Of a stretch of DNA of 31,351 bases, positions 20,181 through 30,055 are shown piece after piece. Source of the DNA: Geosiphon pyriformis (lineage: Eukaryota > Glomeromycota > Glomeromycetes > Archaeosporales > Geosiphonaceae). The position numbers and the translations under genes were made by a program. Below the pieces are notes generated by a model. It was not told the DNA's origin, made no database searches, and saw only the letters and a program-made list of their open reading frames with translations. The DNA is taken from positions 1 through 31,351 of the forward strand of contig JAAOMT010000774.1 of the NCBI GenBank assembly GCA_016748015.1, read 5' to 3'. Within the stretch, counting starts at the first letter, position 1; each line of letters opens with the position of its first letter.

Positions 20181-20530
20181 CATTGTAATATAGTGTAGGT
20201 ATTATATGTGATGATGGTTTGAGTGGTCTTTTCTTTTCTTTCTTTTCCTTTTCCTTTATCTTTTTTGTTTTTTTTCTATTTTCAGCTGGAAGTTGGTTCG
20301 CTCTCGTCATTGTTGGTCCATGTCAGGTCATTGGTTTCTCAGGTAAGTTCTTCCTTCTGTTTTCCTTTCCTATCATCATTCCAGGCAAGTATTGGCAGTA
20401 GTTCATTGTGGTTGACATCAGTCCACGACACTTGGTATGCTTCCCAGGTAGGCTTTGGCTTCTCTTTCTCGAAGTCGATTAGTAGTGCCATGGTGTTGGT
20501 TGCCTTGAAGTGGCCACATATGGCTGGTAC

Positions 20531-21019
20531 TCATGTGTGTTGTCCATTCTGACTGAGTTGGAGTTTTTGCATGGTCCAGTTGAGCACAGTGTTGATTTTG
20601 ACTAGCCAATTATTACCAACTAGTGTTTGGTACTGAGTTGTTTCCATCACTAAGACCTTAATGGAAGTAACGATACCATTGATTTCAATTGGGAAGTTGT
20701 CGATTTCACCCATAGGCGTTTTCATGGCACTATCTGCAGTAATAATTCTAGTGCTGGCAGTCCGGTCAACTTGGCGACCTAATTGATTCATGAGTTGCTT
20801 GGTGATGATGCTGCCTGCTGAACTACTATCAAGGATGAGTTTGATAGAATGTCTATCTACTTTCATGTCAGTGTACATTACTGTAATGGGTTTCTTTTTG
20901 AGGGTGGCTCCACTAAATAACGGTAATTGGAATGGTTCCTCAAGTTCAAAAGAGAAGATGGCTGCTAAGAATTCATTATTGGTAACAGTGGCTGAAGGTA
21001 TGTTGCTGAAAAGTGTCAC
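20531..21019 (-). pseudogene. Aspartic protease
   Basis: LILDSSSAGSIITKQLMNQLG (20840-20780) is a retropepsin active site, with D-S-S for the usual D-S-G (one G-to-A). ASTRIITADSAMKTPMGEID and LVMETTQYQTLVGNNWL match the flap and the later G-N-x-W motif of the family. The region ends at a TGA (20531) at an Arg position. The following 20530-20180 is Lys/Glu-rich coding sequence with four or so stops and a poly-Lys block. Confidence 0.85.
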
Positions 21020-21239
21020 TTGTTGGTTGGTTTCTGAAGTGTTGGAAATGGCATCTTTTGGGGTAACCAGGAGACTTAAATAGTTTTGGGAATTCGGGTT
21101 TTAGGTGGCATTGGTATCTGAATTCCGAGAACGCAATCCTGATAGTGAGTTAAAAAAACTGGAGATCAGTTAATAGACAACCATCACCGATCTCCAGTTT
21201 TGTGTGATTTTAGGTCTGGGGTGGCCTGATGTCATATTA

Positions 21240-21400
21240 GCTGAATTTTGGGGTGGCGTCTAAATTGATTGGGGTTGATAAATTACTTGAGACTGTGGTT
21301 GATAAATGACTAGTGGTTGTGGTTGATAAATTGTTGGTGGCTGTGGCTGATAAATTGGAGGTTAATATACTGGTGGTTGATAGATTGGCTGCTGCATTAT
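21240..21400 (-). repeat. IYQPQ tandem coding repeat at the Gag C-terminus
   Basis: The in-phase translation repeats IYQPQPPT, IYQPQPLV, IYQPQSQV, IYQPQSI, about 27 bases per unit. It is Pro/Gln-rich, probably disordered. Two units carry stops (TAA at 21364, TAG near 21260). Confidence 0.7.
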
Positions 21401-21489
21401 GGGCAGATAAGTGGTTTGATATTGGTTTTGATTTGGGTAGTGATTCTGAGTCTGAAATCTGTGATTGGGGTTTCAATATTGGTTTTCTG

Positions 21490-23275
21490 ATCTTGGATTG
21501 TTGCTATAAAATCTGCAATCTGCTTTTATGTGTCTTTGTTTACCACAATTGTGGTAAACACGCGTTTCTGGCTGTCACAACTGATTAGGTGTTGCTAATG
21601 ATGATGATGGATGCAACTAATTTTGGAAACAATTTGCATTTCCTGGATTATTATATCATTGTGGTGGTTGATAAGTGGCGTAATTGTCAGTTAAGTATCC
21701 CTCTAATTTCTGATTAATTGAATCACTAAATTGTTTTAATTTGGAATCCAATTCAAATGATCCATTTATTACTAGGTTTACTGCTTGGGCATAATTGGCT
21801 TTTAACTCAGCTGCTTTAAAATCTTTGGTGTGTGTAACTGTGGTAGGGAAGTCAACTGGATGCATTGGGCATACTCGCTGAAGGAGATTACTGCACAAAC
21901 CTCTAATAAATTGGTTCAAAATCTGTGGCACTGTAAAATAGTCATCTTGGATTGCCTGAATTTGGCACAGATTTATATGAAAGCATCCCAAGTAAGTAGT
22001 AACTGCTTCTGTGTCTCCTTGTTTGATGGTGGTGAAAGTACTTGCCAAGTGGTTAATGCTGTTGTTATTACTAAAATACCTCAAAAATTCTAACTTGAAG
22101 ACATTAAAGTTTTAAGGTTTCTGGGCTAAACTGTGATACCAGAAGTTTGCCATGTCTTTGAGAAAATAGGGGATGACTTGCATGGTTTTGGTATCATCCC
22201 AATTATTAGCAATGATTGCTTTGGTGACATCATTGATCCAGGCTTGAGCATCGTCCTCTTTGCCAGTAAAATGGTCAAGTTTTGCAATTGGTGCATAGGC
22301 CATTAGATCTAAGTTGGGTTGTTGTGGTGGTTGTTGAAGCAGTTGTTGTTGTACTGATTGTTAGAGTGGTGGAATAGGTTGTTGAAATAATCTTTGAAGA
22401 AGATTTAGTGGCTGTTCAATGACGATTACTGGAGATAAGTTTTGCTGATTAATTAATTCAGGGTTTGGATTGTTCTGTCTTTGATGATTTGGAGTTTTGA
22501 TTTCTGAATTTTCCAGATTTAGATTTTGCTGAGCTTGAAGATTCGGGGTTTCAACTTCCGGGTTTTCAGTGATCGGGTTTTGGTAAGTAAATTCTTGATC
22601 TTCTGATTTTTTTTCCTCTTCTTCTTCAGATAGTTCCCACAGGGTAGTGGTTCCAAAGTCCAGTTGAGGTGGTGGTAATCGAATTTCTGATGGGGTTGGT
22701 GATCGTGATTTAAATTCTTCAAAATACTTGCTGTATGGTCCTAATAGATCTGTTTTTCTTTGTTTACTTTGGAATGGGAATTGTCTGAATGTTGATATTG
22801 CGTTTGATGTGGATGTGTTTGCTGATGTTATATTGATGGCGCTTTCCAGTGTGTAGTAATAGGATGGGGCGGTTGGTGATTTAACTTTTGTTTTCTTCCA
22901 AGTGGGTAGTTGTATCTTTTTGGGTGTTACCGCTGGTGTTTGTAGTTTTCCTTTTCCTTTACTGGCATAAGTAATTGGATATCTTTGTTGGATATAATGT
23001 TCAATTTCTTTGTTGATTTCAGTAATGATGGAGGCAAAATTGTGATTTGTTGGCAGGTTGGTATTTTGAATTAATTCTCTGTAGAAAGTTTTCCTGGCTG
23101 ATTCAGTATTCACTGGTGTTCCTAACAAAGAGGAAATTTTTTCGTTGACGTAGAAATTAAAGGCTGATTCGGCGGATATATGATTGTGGCTTAATCCCAA
23201 GTGTTGACAATAATGTTGAAATAGGGATTTTGCAAATCTTAAATGGTTTGCTCCTATGTTTTCTGATTCTGCCAC
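21490..23275 (-). pseudogene. Gag
   Basis: The 304-codon N-terminal piece (23275-22361) is Pro/Gln/Asn-rich, with an acidic stretch (LSEEEEEKKSEDQE). The retrotransposon gag domain follows: AKLDHFTGKEDDAQAWINDV (22300-22240), ANFWYHSL, then YLGCFHINLCQIQ and FIRGLCSNL. The zinc knuckle (about 21560-21515) reads YHNCGKQRHIKADC with the first Cys now Tyr (TGT to TAT). Gag would form the particle and bind RNA. Stops lie at 22361, 22112 and 21656. Confidence 0.85.
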
Positions 23276-23318
23276 TTTTGGTTTGTGTTTATTGGTGCTG
23301 GTTTTCTGTAAGATTATA

Positions 23319-23335
23319 CCTCACAAGAAGCACCA
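23319..23335 (-). other. Primer binding site
   Basis: TGGTGCTTCTTGTGAGG on the minus strand, two bases inside the 5' LTR end. It begins with TGG, as expected for pairing with a tRNA CCA end. It is the same site as 1918-1934 in the old gypsy. The tRNA is not identified. Confidence 0.8.
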
Positions 23336-23834
23336 AATGTTACAGGTGACAAATTCTGGTGTTGAATTAAACACAAACCCATAACTTGGTGCTCAAAGCT
23401 ATTCTCATTGTCAATGATCTAAAGGTTTTGTATCTGAAGAGTTTGGTTGAGTTTTTTGTATAATGAACAGAGATTCAATGGTGATAGTTTTTTCCATAGC
23501 TTCCCAAAACCGCAGTTTCGTCAATTTTTTTCTCAGCTTGATGGCTGGTATTCCTCCTGGTAAGCTATCCTTAATTGAGTATTCTACCCTTATTTCTGGG
23601 TCTTTTACCAGTCATGTTTATCCTGATGTTAGTGCCCTGCACATTAATCCTTAATAGAGTTAGTAAACAACAACAAAATCAAAGCAAAAAAATAAAAAAA
23701 ATAAAATAAAATAAAAGAAAAAAAAAAAAAAAATAAAGAAAAAAAAAAAATAAGCCAAGATGATTTGCAAGTTAGTATTCCATCAATAGCTGTGATCAAA
23801 AGCTATTGTTCCAGTATGGTTAAGTATCAATTAC

Positions 23835-23855
23835 TATCAACATGAAGTGTTGATA
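23835..23855. other. Conserved hairpin in LTR (perfect 8-bp stem)
   Basis: TATCAACA, loop TGAAG, TGTTGATA. It is the counterpart of 14534-14558. Confidence 0.5.
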
Positions 23856-23969
23856 ATGAAAAGTAGATTGAGATATGAAATAATTATTTATTTGATGATT
23901 GTGATTTGAAGAGTTGCTTAAATTAAATCTAAACAGAGAGGTCTGTCTTTTCAGCTTCTAATCCTGCTG

Positions 23970-23978
23970 CTATATATA
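23970..23978 (-). promoter_or_regulatory. TATA box in 5' LTR
   Basis: TATATATAG on the minus strand, the likely core promoter for the genomic transcript of the gypsy element. Confidence 0.55.
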
Positions 23979-24165
23979 CATAATTGAGATTCCTTAATTC
24001 CTCGATTTTTTATGACAGGAATCCTGTGATTCCTTGTTGGAGAATCCTGAAATTCTTGAAATCCTACAATTCCTGAGAGGAATCCTGGATTTCCACATTT
24101 ACTATACCTACTTCTAATTGGCTAATAATCATGCTAATATATTTTCTATATTTCTATAAGTAACA

Positions 24166-24169
24166 ACAA
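24166..24169. other. Target-site duplication, right copy
   Basis: ACAA, paired with ATGA at 14060-14063. Both are one step from ACGA. Confidence 0.6.
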
Positions 24170-27100
24170 GGAGGAAGAAACCAATCCGAGAGAGTCGCAG
24201 CATCAACAATGCTATTGGCTTGATCATTCCCCAACACACTAGAGTGACCCTTAATTTTGTGCCAGCTAACCCTTAAATTCTTACTGTGTATAACATTCCT
24301 AATATGCTGGTGCTTGACCCAATATCGATTGCAAAAGTCAGGACACACCAAGTCAACCTTTGATATGCAAGCATCTAAGACTGCCTGACTATCTGAAAAC
24401 AGACAAATAGAATGAGCCACAGGTATGCACTCCAAAGCCAATACAACAGTCTGCAATTCTACCAAAGTAGACAACACCAAACCCCAAACACTGATACCCA
24501 AACCCAAGTTAACATCTTCAAAAAAGGCAGCAGCCCTAGTCCTACAACCAGTCGTGCCCAAATTTTTCAACGACCCATCTGTATACACAGACAAACTATT
24601 AGCGCCAACCCGAAAAAAATAATCACATACAGACACAAAATCATTAGAACCACAAATGTTCACAGGACCAACACCAACTGAGACTGAAGGAGAAAAACAG
24701 GAAGCTACAAGAAACTCGACTGAATGTACAAACCACTCAGGAACCAGACCATGAGGATCCAGCCTTTTCTACTTCTTAAAGGTGAGCCAGCTAAAAACAT
24801 CACCACAACAATCCCGAAGCTGGTCCACGAAGGCAATGCTATAATGCCAAAGGGACAGCAAAAACTTGAAAAACAAAGATTCACCAAGAATAACAGACAT
24901 AGGAACCCCACTGTAAAACCAGAAAGCACTGGCCAAAGAACCATCCAAAGACAGCTTGCAGTCAAGAAGAATAGAAACTATACCAGCCAAGAAATTATTA
25001 GAAACACTGACACGAATACAAGTAGGAGAGATCAATGGATAGATCGGCCACCAACATAGAACTTGCAAGTCATGAGACCTGTGACTGAACAAACACCCCA
25101 AAATCCCACTAGAGTTTGCAAAACTAATAAGCGAAGCAACCTTACTCTCAGACTGACACTGCAAAAAGAACTTTAGACCATAAAAAGAGGGATGATGAAT
25201 TGTATCACTAAGAAAATCCAGCAGAAGACCAGATTTAAGTTTTAAGCTCTTGCAAATCAGAGCATCTTATTTGTTGCACATACCAACAGGAACAAAGCTG
25301 AACTGCATCCTATAGCTAATTATAGGATGGAGAACTGCTAACACCAGATACAAAAATTGCTTATCTGAAACCATTTTTCTCAGGACCAAATTGGTGAAAA
25401 AACAAACATTTGAATTCGTCTTAGCCAAACTAGGCTTTGAAAGACCCTCAGTTGAGAAAAAAATACCCAAGTATTGATGAGATTCACCCTTATTGACGAT
25501 GGAGATCGGTGAGCCACTGATAGATAGAAAAGGATTACTGATCCTGTTATTGATGAGAATGACCACTATCTTGTTATTATTGATCGAAATGTTATTAATT
25601 TGAAAGAAATTACTAGCTACATTGAGGATGTGCTGAGTAGCATTTTGACTGCTGCCAATCCAGATTGTATTATTAACAAAAGCACCAGTAGCAAAAAAGA
25701 AGAGAGCCCAGCCTGAGAATTGGTATGACCACTTTTGGAAACAAAATGAAAACTCAACCTATACCCACACACACTTTCCTGATGCTTGACTTCACACAAC
25801 AGAGGATTATAAAATATATGCCACAGAAGGAGAGAAAAAACCTCTCTTTGGTCCAGGCTATCGTGCATGTGATAGCCATCTGTCAAACCAAAATTTGTTA
25901 TCACATGGTTGATGCAATTCTTATAAATACTGCCAAAAAACCAAATAAATTTGCTGCACATCTTAATCCTGACCAAACTCTTTTCGAGGTGCTCCCAGCC
26001 AACCAAATCATAAGCTTTTTGCATGTTCTGTAAAACCAACCAAAGCTTACAATTCTTCTCCAGAGTGTCTTCAATAACTGAACCAATAGCAAAAATAGGC
26101 GACTGAGTCATCGTACCCTTTAAAACTGAAAAATTGTCACCGCGTAAGACATCATGAGAGCTGCAAGCCAGAGAGATTCTATCCAAAAGAATCTTGGAGA
26201 GAATTTTGCAAGCTGTTTTGATCAACACAATAGGATGAGTGTTTGTGAAAACACTCTCCCACTCATAGGGCTTGGGAATCATCGAAACCCAAGCTTTGTT
26301 CCAAGGACCAGGTACTGATTCACAAGACAGACAAGAATTCAGCAGGACTAGAAGCAAACCCAAAACTGACTCATCACAATGTTTTCATAGCTTATTAGAG
26401 ATACCTGAAAGACCAGTGGCTTTTTTATCAGGCAGATCAGAGACCACACAATGCAACTCACCAAAATCAATTACACACATCATCTCTGAAAAGGCCTCAT
26501 TAAAAATGTAGTCCAAAGATCAATACTGATGAGACCAAATATCAGAGACATCATCGACTACCACATGCTTCCTAGTCCATTCTTCCATAATATCATCTAC
26601 TTTAGATTTCACCAAATCAGGCTCAAGAACCAACTCATTACCCATGACTAAATGATTCAAAACCATCTTGCAAAGGGGTCGTTCTAGCATACTTCTGATA
26701 GTGTAACCTTTATCCACCTCAAAACTCTCGATTCTCTTATTAATAGTAGACTTGATGTTTGCTTCCTTAGCTCTTAAAGACTCAGTGAGCTTGAATGCAT
26801 GATAATACCTCCTAGCACTAAAAAGAGCAGAACAAACACCATTAGCGCCAGCATCAGAGTTCACCACACTTTGCACAACTGAAGTCCTATCATCGTCCAA
26901 AGAAACCCAATATTCTATGAAAGACTCAAATTTTGCAACACATTCTTCTCGTGAGGCCTTGAGAATTTTGGAAACCAAAAGCTCCAATTTGTGAAATCTC
27001 GAAAATACTTTGGTAAAAACATTATCGAAGTTCTTGAACCACTTTTTCTTAAACACTTCACTAGCTGAGAGAACCAATATCTTGCGAACAACATCCCACA

Positions 27101-27983
27101 TAGCATCCAAGTCTGAAAACCTCACAAAAGTGGCAAACTCATCTGAGAACATTGTAGCATTAGCCAACGTGGCATCTCTAAAATTGTTCCATCTAATCTC
27201 ATCAGGGCCCTTAAAATTGAACTTCCAATAATCTTTATTTGCCTGTTTGTGAAGAGAGTTCAACTGCGCATCCAAAAGCCCACCCAAGCCTATGGACACA
27301 GAGACAGCCCAGTAATCTGTGTCATAATGTTCACCAACTTCCAAAACATTACAATACATGATCGCATTAACCAGACATAAGGAAACAAACACAAAATCAA
27401 TTGTTTTCTTCACATCCCTTGAATTTTCCCAAGTAGGACTTTTTACAACTGGACTACCCATCAGAGAGTTTACTAGCCCCAAATTGAGGCACTTCGTAAA
27501 ACTCACGCTTTTACACAAACCATCTTTATTGAAATTACCCCCAAGAATAATGAAAGAAGATTTATTAACAGCCTTAGTGATGAGAGAGTTAACCTCCCCA
27601 GCCTGAGAGAACCAAACCACCAACAAAGCACTTGTATAAAGCCCCAAAACCAATACCAAAAGTTTATTCTTGAATAGCAGCTTGATAGATAGGAGCCAAC
27701 CAAACACCTCAGAAACCTTGTACACATGTCTCACCAAAGAAGAATTCACGACAATCACAACACCAGCATCCAGATAACCAGAATCCAAGCCAGAGATAAA
27801 CACTCTTACACCATCAAATTTGTTGACAATCCAGATGTGAACTCTTTCCTTTAACTTTGTTTCCATAAAAATTGAAATCAAATTGTTCATGTCATTGTGC
27901 CAACAAATGATGTTATCCTGTTTTGCAGGATTGTTCATACCCCTAACATTGCAAGTAACAATTTTCCAAACCAGACCACTCAT
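24166..27983 (-). pseudogene. LINE ORF2, N-terminal part: endonuclease, RT, RNase H
   Basis: The ATG at 27983 overlaps the ORF1 stop (ATGA). The endonuclease (residues 1-235) has CNVRGM, METKL (E41), GGNFN (N150 for Asp), TIDFVF and DTDYWAVSV (Y224 for the catalytic His). In the RT, AYDLVGW keeps the motif A Asp, LDQREVFSLLLW is motif B with Gly to Arg and Pro to Leu, and AFVNNTIW replaces FVDD. A lost T in a 6-T run (25693-25698) shifts the frame by one. RNase H (24590-24200) keeps D-E-D-D: YTDGS, VELQ, FSDSQA, GNDQA. Four premature stops (26520, near 26387, 25267, 24769) fit Arg or Trp codons. The frame continues at 14063. Confidence 0.88.
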
Positions 27984-29926
27984 TGAGATGAAAGGATAGA
28001 TGATGAACCCAACTTAGAGCGCAAAAAATCCAATCTAGCCAAAACTGTACCAACTGTTGCATCCAAAGCCATCATTTTTAATTCCAAACCACCAACTTTG
28101 GCAGTCAGGATTTTTGAACTATTAGAACCAAAATCAGAAGCTGCATTGTTTATCACTGTGACAAGAGAAAAAGAAGAAACCTGTGGAGCATCCAACACCA
28201 TGTTCGAATCTGCACTCAAATCCAGAAGAGCAAAGACGACAGGAGGGGAAGCTAGTAAAGCAAGGGGCAAAGGCACCAATTCAACAGAGCTTAACCTTTT
28301 CAAGATGTCAGAAACCTGGTCAGCCAAGAGTTCTAAAGAGTGTTTCAAGGATGCCAAGTGATCATTTAGACCTGTGACTATGAGAGAGTCAGAACCTATT
28401 GATAGAATTTTAACATCCAGAGACAACTTCGTACCAGAAACAACCAAAAAAACCACACGAGAAAGAGATCCACCAGCTACCTGAGCCCAAGTTTTACCAC
28501 CAAAAGAAACTGGACGAGCAATTGGCGCCTGCCTTCTTTTATAAATGCTAGCCAAATGGGCCTGATCTTGAGGGGTAATCACACGTTTATCATGTCTCTC
28601 AGAATTCCCACCCACAGAGCACATATTTGAAACATGACCGAAATGTTTACACATAGCACAACAGGCTAGAGAAAGACCAGCCCAATGCAAACTCACACCC
28701 TTAAAGATTGGAACTGAACTAATTGCAGCCAATTTGGAAGCTTTATTAGCAAAACAAATGACAGCACACCTATCTCAAACATACATAACCGGATTATGGC
28801 CAATAACACAAATCTTCCCACCATACAAATCCAACAGACCAGAAAGATCATGAGCAGTGGTGCCAACTGGAAGAGTATAAAGCAAAGCCCAATGTTGATC
28901 TCTTGATACCCACGTTTGTTTATCACCAATTGTCAAAGCCACATGCACTGAATCTTTTTCCATGAGAACCGACCACTTGGATGCAACCAGACTGATTACT
29001 TCAGATAATTTGAATTCAACCAGGGCTTTTTGCCAAAGACCAATCAGCTGCATCTTGATGGACACAATCTTACCAAATTTAGAAAATACTGATTCCACTA
29101 CCAATCTGAAAAGATCTACTGAGATCTTCTTAACGATCACCTCTCAATCTAAATGGCTGTTTGCTTTTTTAACATCATCATTAACCAAGATTTTCTCACT
29201 GACTACCACTTCCCTTGCCTTTATCAAGCTTTTCTCAGAAGTAAAAGAAGATCTGATGATCCCAGAAAATTTCAAGGAAGTGAAAACTCCTCCAAAACCA
29301 TCAATTTGATAGAAGATTTTTTTTACTGAAATTAACTTGTCACTAACTAATTTGTCAGGCACTGCAGAAAGCTCAATATCAAGTGCAAAAGACTTTGTTG
29401 AATCAAAACTTCGCATTTCCAGAGCACATGACATGAGTGGCAGCAATTGATTGAAACCACTAAGCATGTGAGGAGGGAGCTCCAGCACACTATTGTCATT
29501 ACTCACATTGTTGAAAAGAGGTTGCTTCATTGGGTTGCTTAGAGCATATGTTCTGGTATGTGTTTTCTTCGGTGTAGCTTCGTCCATGTCGTCATTTTTA
29601 CCAGATTCTGCATAGCTTGTTTCTTTAGTAACCAAGTTCGTCATATTTTCTGCATCCGAAAGACCACTCACACTGTTCGTTACACTACCAACATTGCTAC
29701 CCCAGGACACCACAGGTTTGACACCAGCTTCACCCAAATTTTCCAAGCTAAGAGGACTAGCAGACGTATTAATCACATCACCAATAGCAGCAGGCTTCTT
29801 AAGTTTCTTGTAGGATGTATCATGCAAGTAAGCACTCACCAAATGTTTAGATTTAACATCAGAATGAGTTTCCAAACCCACCGAAACAAAACCTGAACCA
29901 CCAGCAGAAGAGCCTATTGGTTCCAT
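27980..29926 (-). pseudogene. LINE ORF1, 648 codons, two premature stops
   Basis: The start is ATG at 29926 (MEPIGSSAGG). A Ser/Val-rich N-terminal third is followed by an RRM-like region (about residues 260-335: EVIVKKISVDL, VFSKFGKIVSIKMQ, WQKALVEF). A CCHC knuckle with all four ligands (CAMCKHFGHVSNMC, residues about 425-438) and a heptad-like segment (LASLKHSLELLADQVSDIL) come next. It should bind LINE RNA and form particles. Two TGA codons (29144-29146 and 28775-28777) stand at Arg positions (CGA to TGA). The frame is otherwise continuous and ends in TGA overlapping the ORF2 ATG. An earlier start near 30034 (CTG, ACC ACA GCA...) is in phase but has a TAG before 29926. Confidence 0.87.
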
Positions 29927-30055
29927 ATTAACAAAAAGAGGTGTACTAAGAGAAATAACTTTAAGATGAAAGGGGAAAAAGAAAAAAAGAGAAAGCTATA
30001 CTATCAGTTTACTTCTTGCTCTTGCTGTGGTCAGGAGATCAATAAAAGAAAAAAG
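29927..30055 (-). other. LINE 5' leader (edge inferred)
   Basis: About 130 bases of normal composition lie upstream of ORF1, with TGACCACAGCAAGAGCAAG at 30033-30015. The same block, slightly changed, begins ORF1 of the ORF1-only element (12677). LINE promoters are often internal and lie in this part; no motif is evident. Confidence 0.5.

Larger units (their letters stand above)
14936..23317 (-). pseudogene. gag-pol: gypsy Gag-Pol polyprotein, single frame of about 2,790 codons
   Basis: One frame covers everything from 23275 (GTG, first open codon block VAESEN) to the TAA at 14936, 8,340 bases. No ATG starts it. In phase upstream, ATA at 23317 could be an ATG lost by TG-to-TA, directly after the PBS; this start is inference. 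Gag and Pol share the frame with no frameshift site, so the parent element must have made a single polyprotein or used another way to adjust the Gag:Pol ratio. I count about 38 premature stops; those inspected fit CAA/CAG to TAA/TAG, CGA to TGA, or TGG to TAG/TGA. No net indel shifts the frame. The domains are listed separately. Confidence 0.9.
14064..24165 (-). mobile_element. Full-length Ty3/gypsy retrotransposon with dUTPase, 10.1 kb
   Basis: Two direct LTRs flank an internal region on the minus strand with PBS, one gag-pol frame and a polypurine tract. The order gag, protease, Cys-rich region, dUTPase, RT, RNase H, integrase is clear. It sits inside LINE ORF2, so it is younger than the LINE insertion. 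It carries about 38 premature stops but keeps one frame from end to end, which is unusual for neutral decay. The A-rich coding strand contrasts with the T/G-rich coding strand of the LINE, so the + strand flips from A/C-rich to T/G-rich exactly at both LTR borders. Confidence 0.95.
23338..24165 (-). repeat. LTR (5' LTR of the gypsy), 828 bp
   Basis: It has the same TGTTA...TAACA termini as 14064-14922. On the minus strand it begins TGTTACTTATAG, identical to the solo LTR start at 5294. It is the 5' LTR because the PBS adjoins its 23338 side. It has one minisatellite unit fewer and a longer A/T-rich homopolymer tract (23690-23750) than the other LTR. Confidence 0.95.
13065..30055 (-). mobile_element. 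LINE (non-LTR retrotransposon), split by a gypsy insertion
   Basis: The minus strand carries ORF1 (RRM-like, CCHC), then ORF2 with APE-type endonuclease, RT, RNase H and a C-terminal CCHC motif, a 3' UTR and an A-run (13074-13065). Without the gypsy at 14064-24165 it is about 6.9 kb, near full length for this architecture, which recalls the fungal Tad / I-type LINEs. The 5' end is set near 30055, where base composition drops into A+T; no target duplication was identified. There are about eight premature stops and one 1-nt deletion in about 2,200 codons, so it is less damaged than the gypsy inside it. Endonuclease and RT active sites are mutated. Confidence 0.88.

Noticed and set aside
20219-20552. 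Plus-strand Phe/Ser-rich frames
   Set aside because: They are antisense to the Lys-rich stretch between protease and the Cys-rich region of the gypsy.
24412-25059. Plus-strand reading frames over LINE ORF2 (also 28098-28377 and 29558-29896)
   Set aside because: They are antisense to clear RNase H, RT and ORF1 coding sequence, low in complexity, with no recognisable domain.
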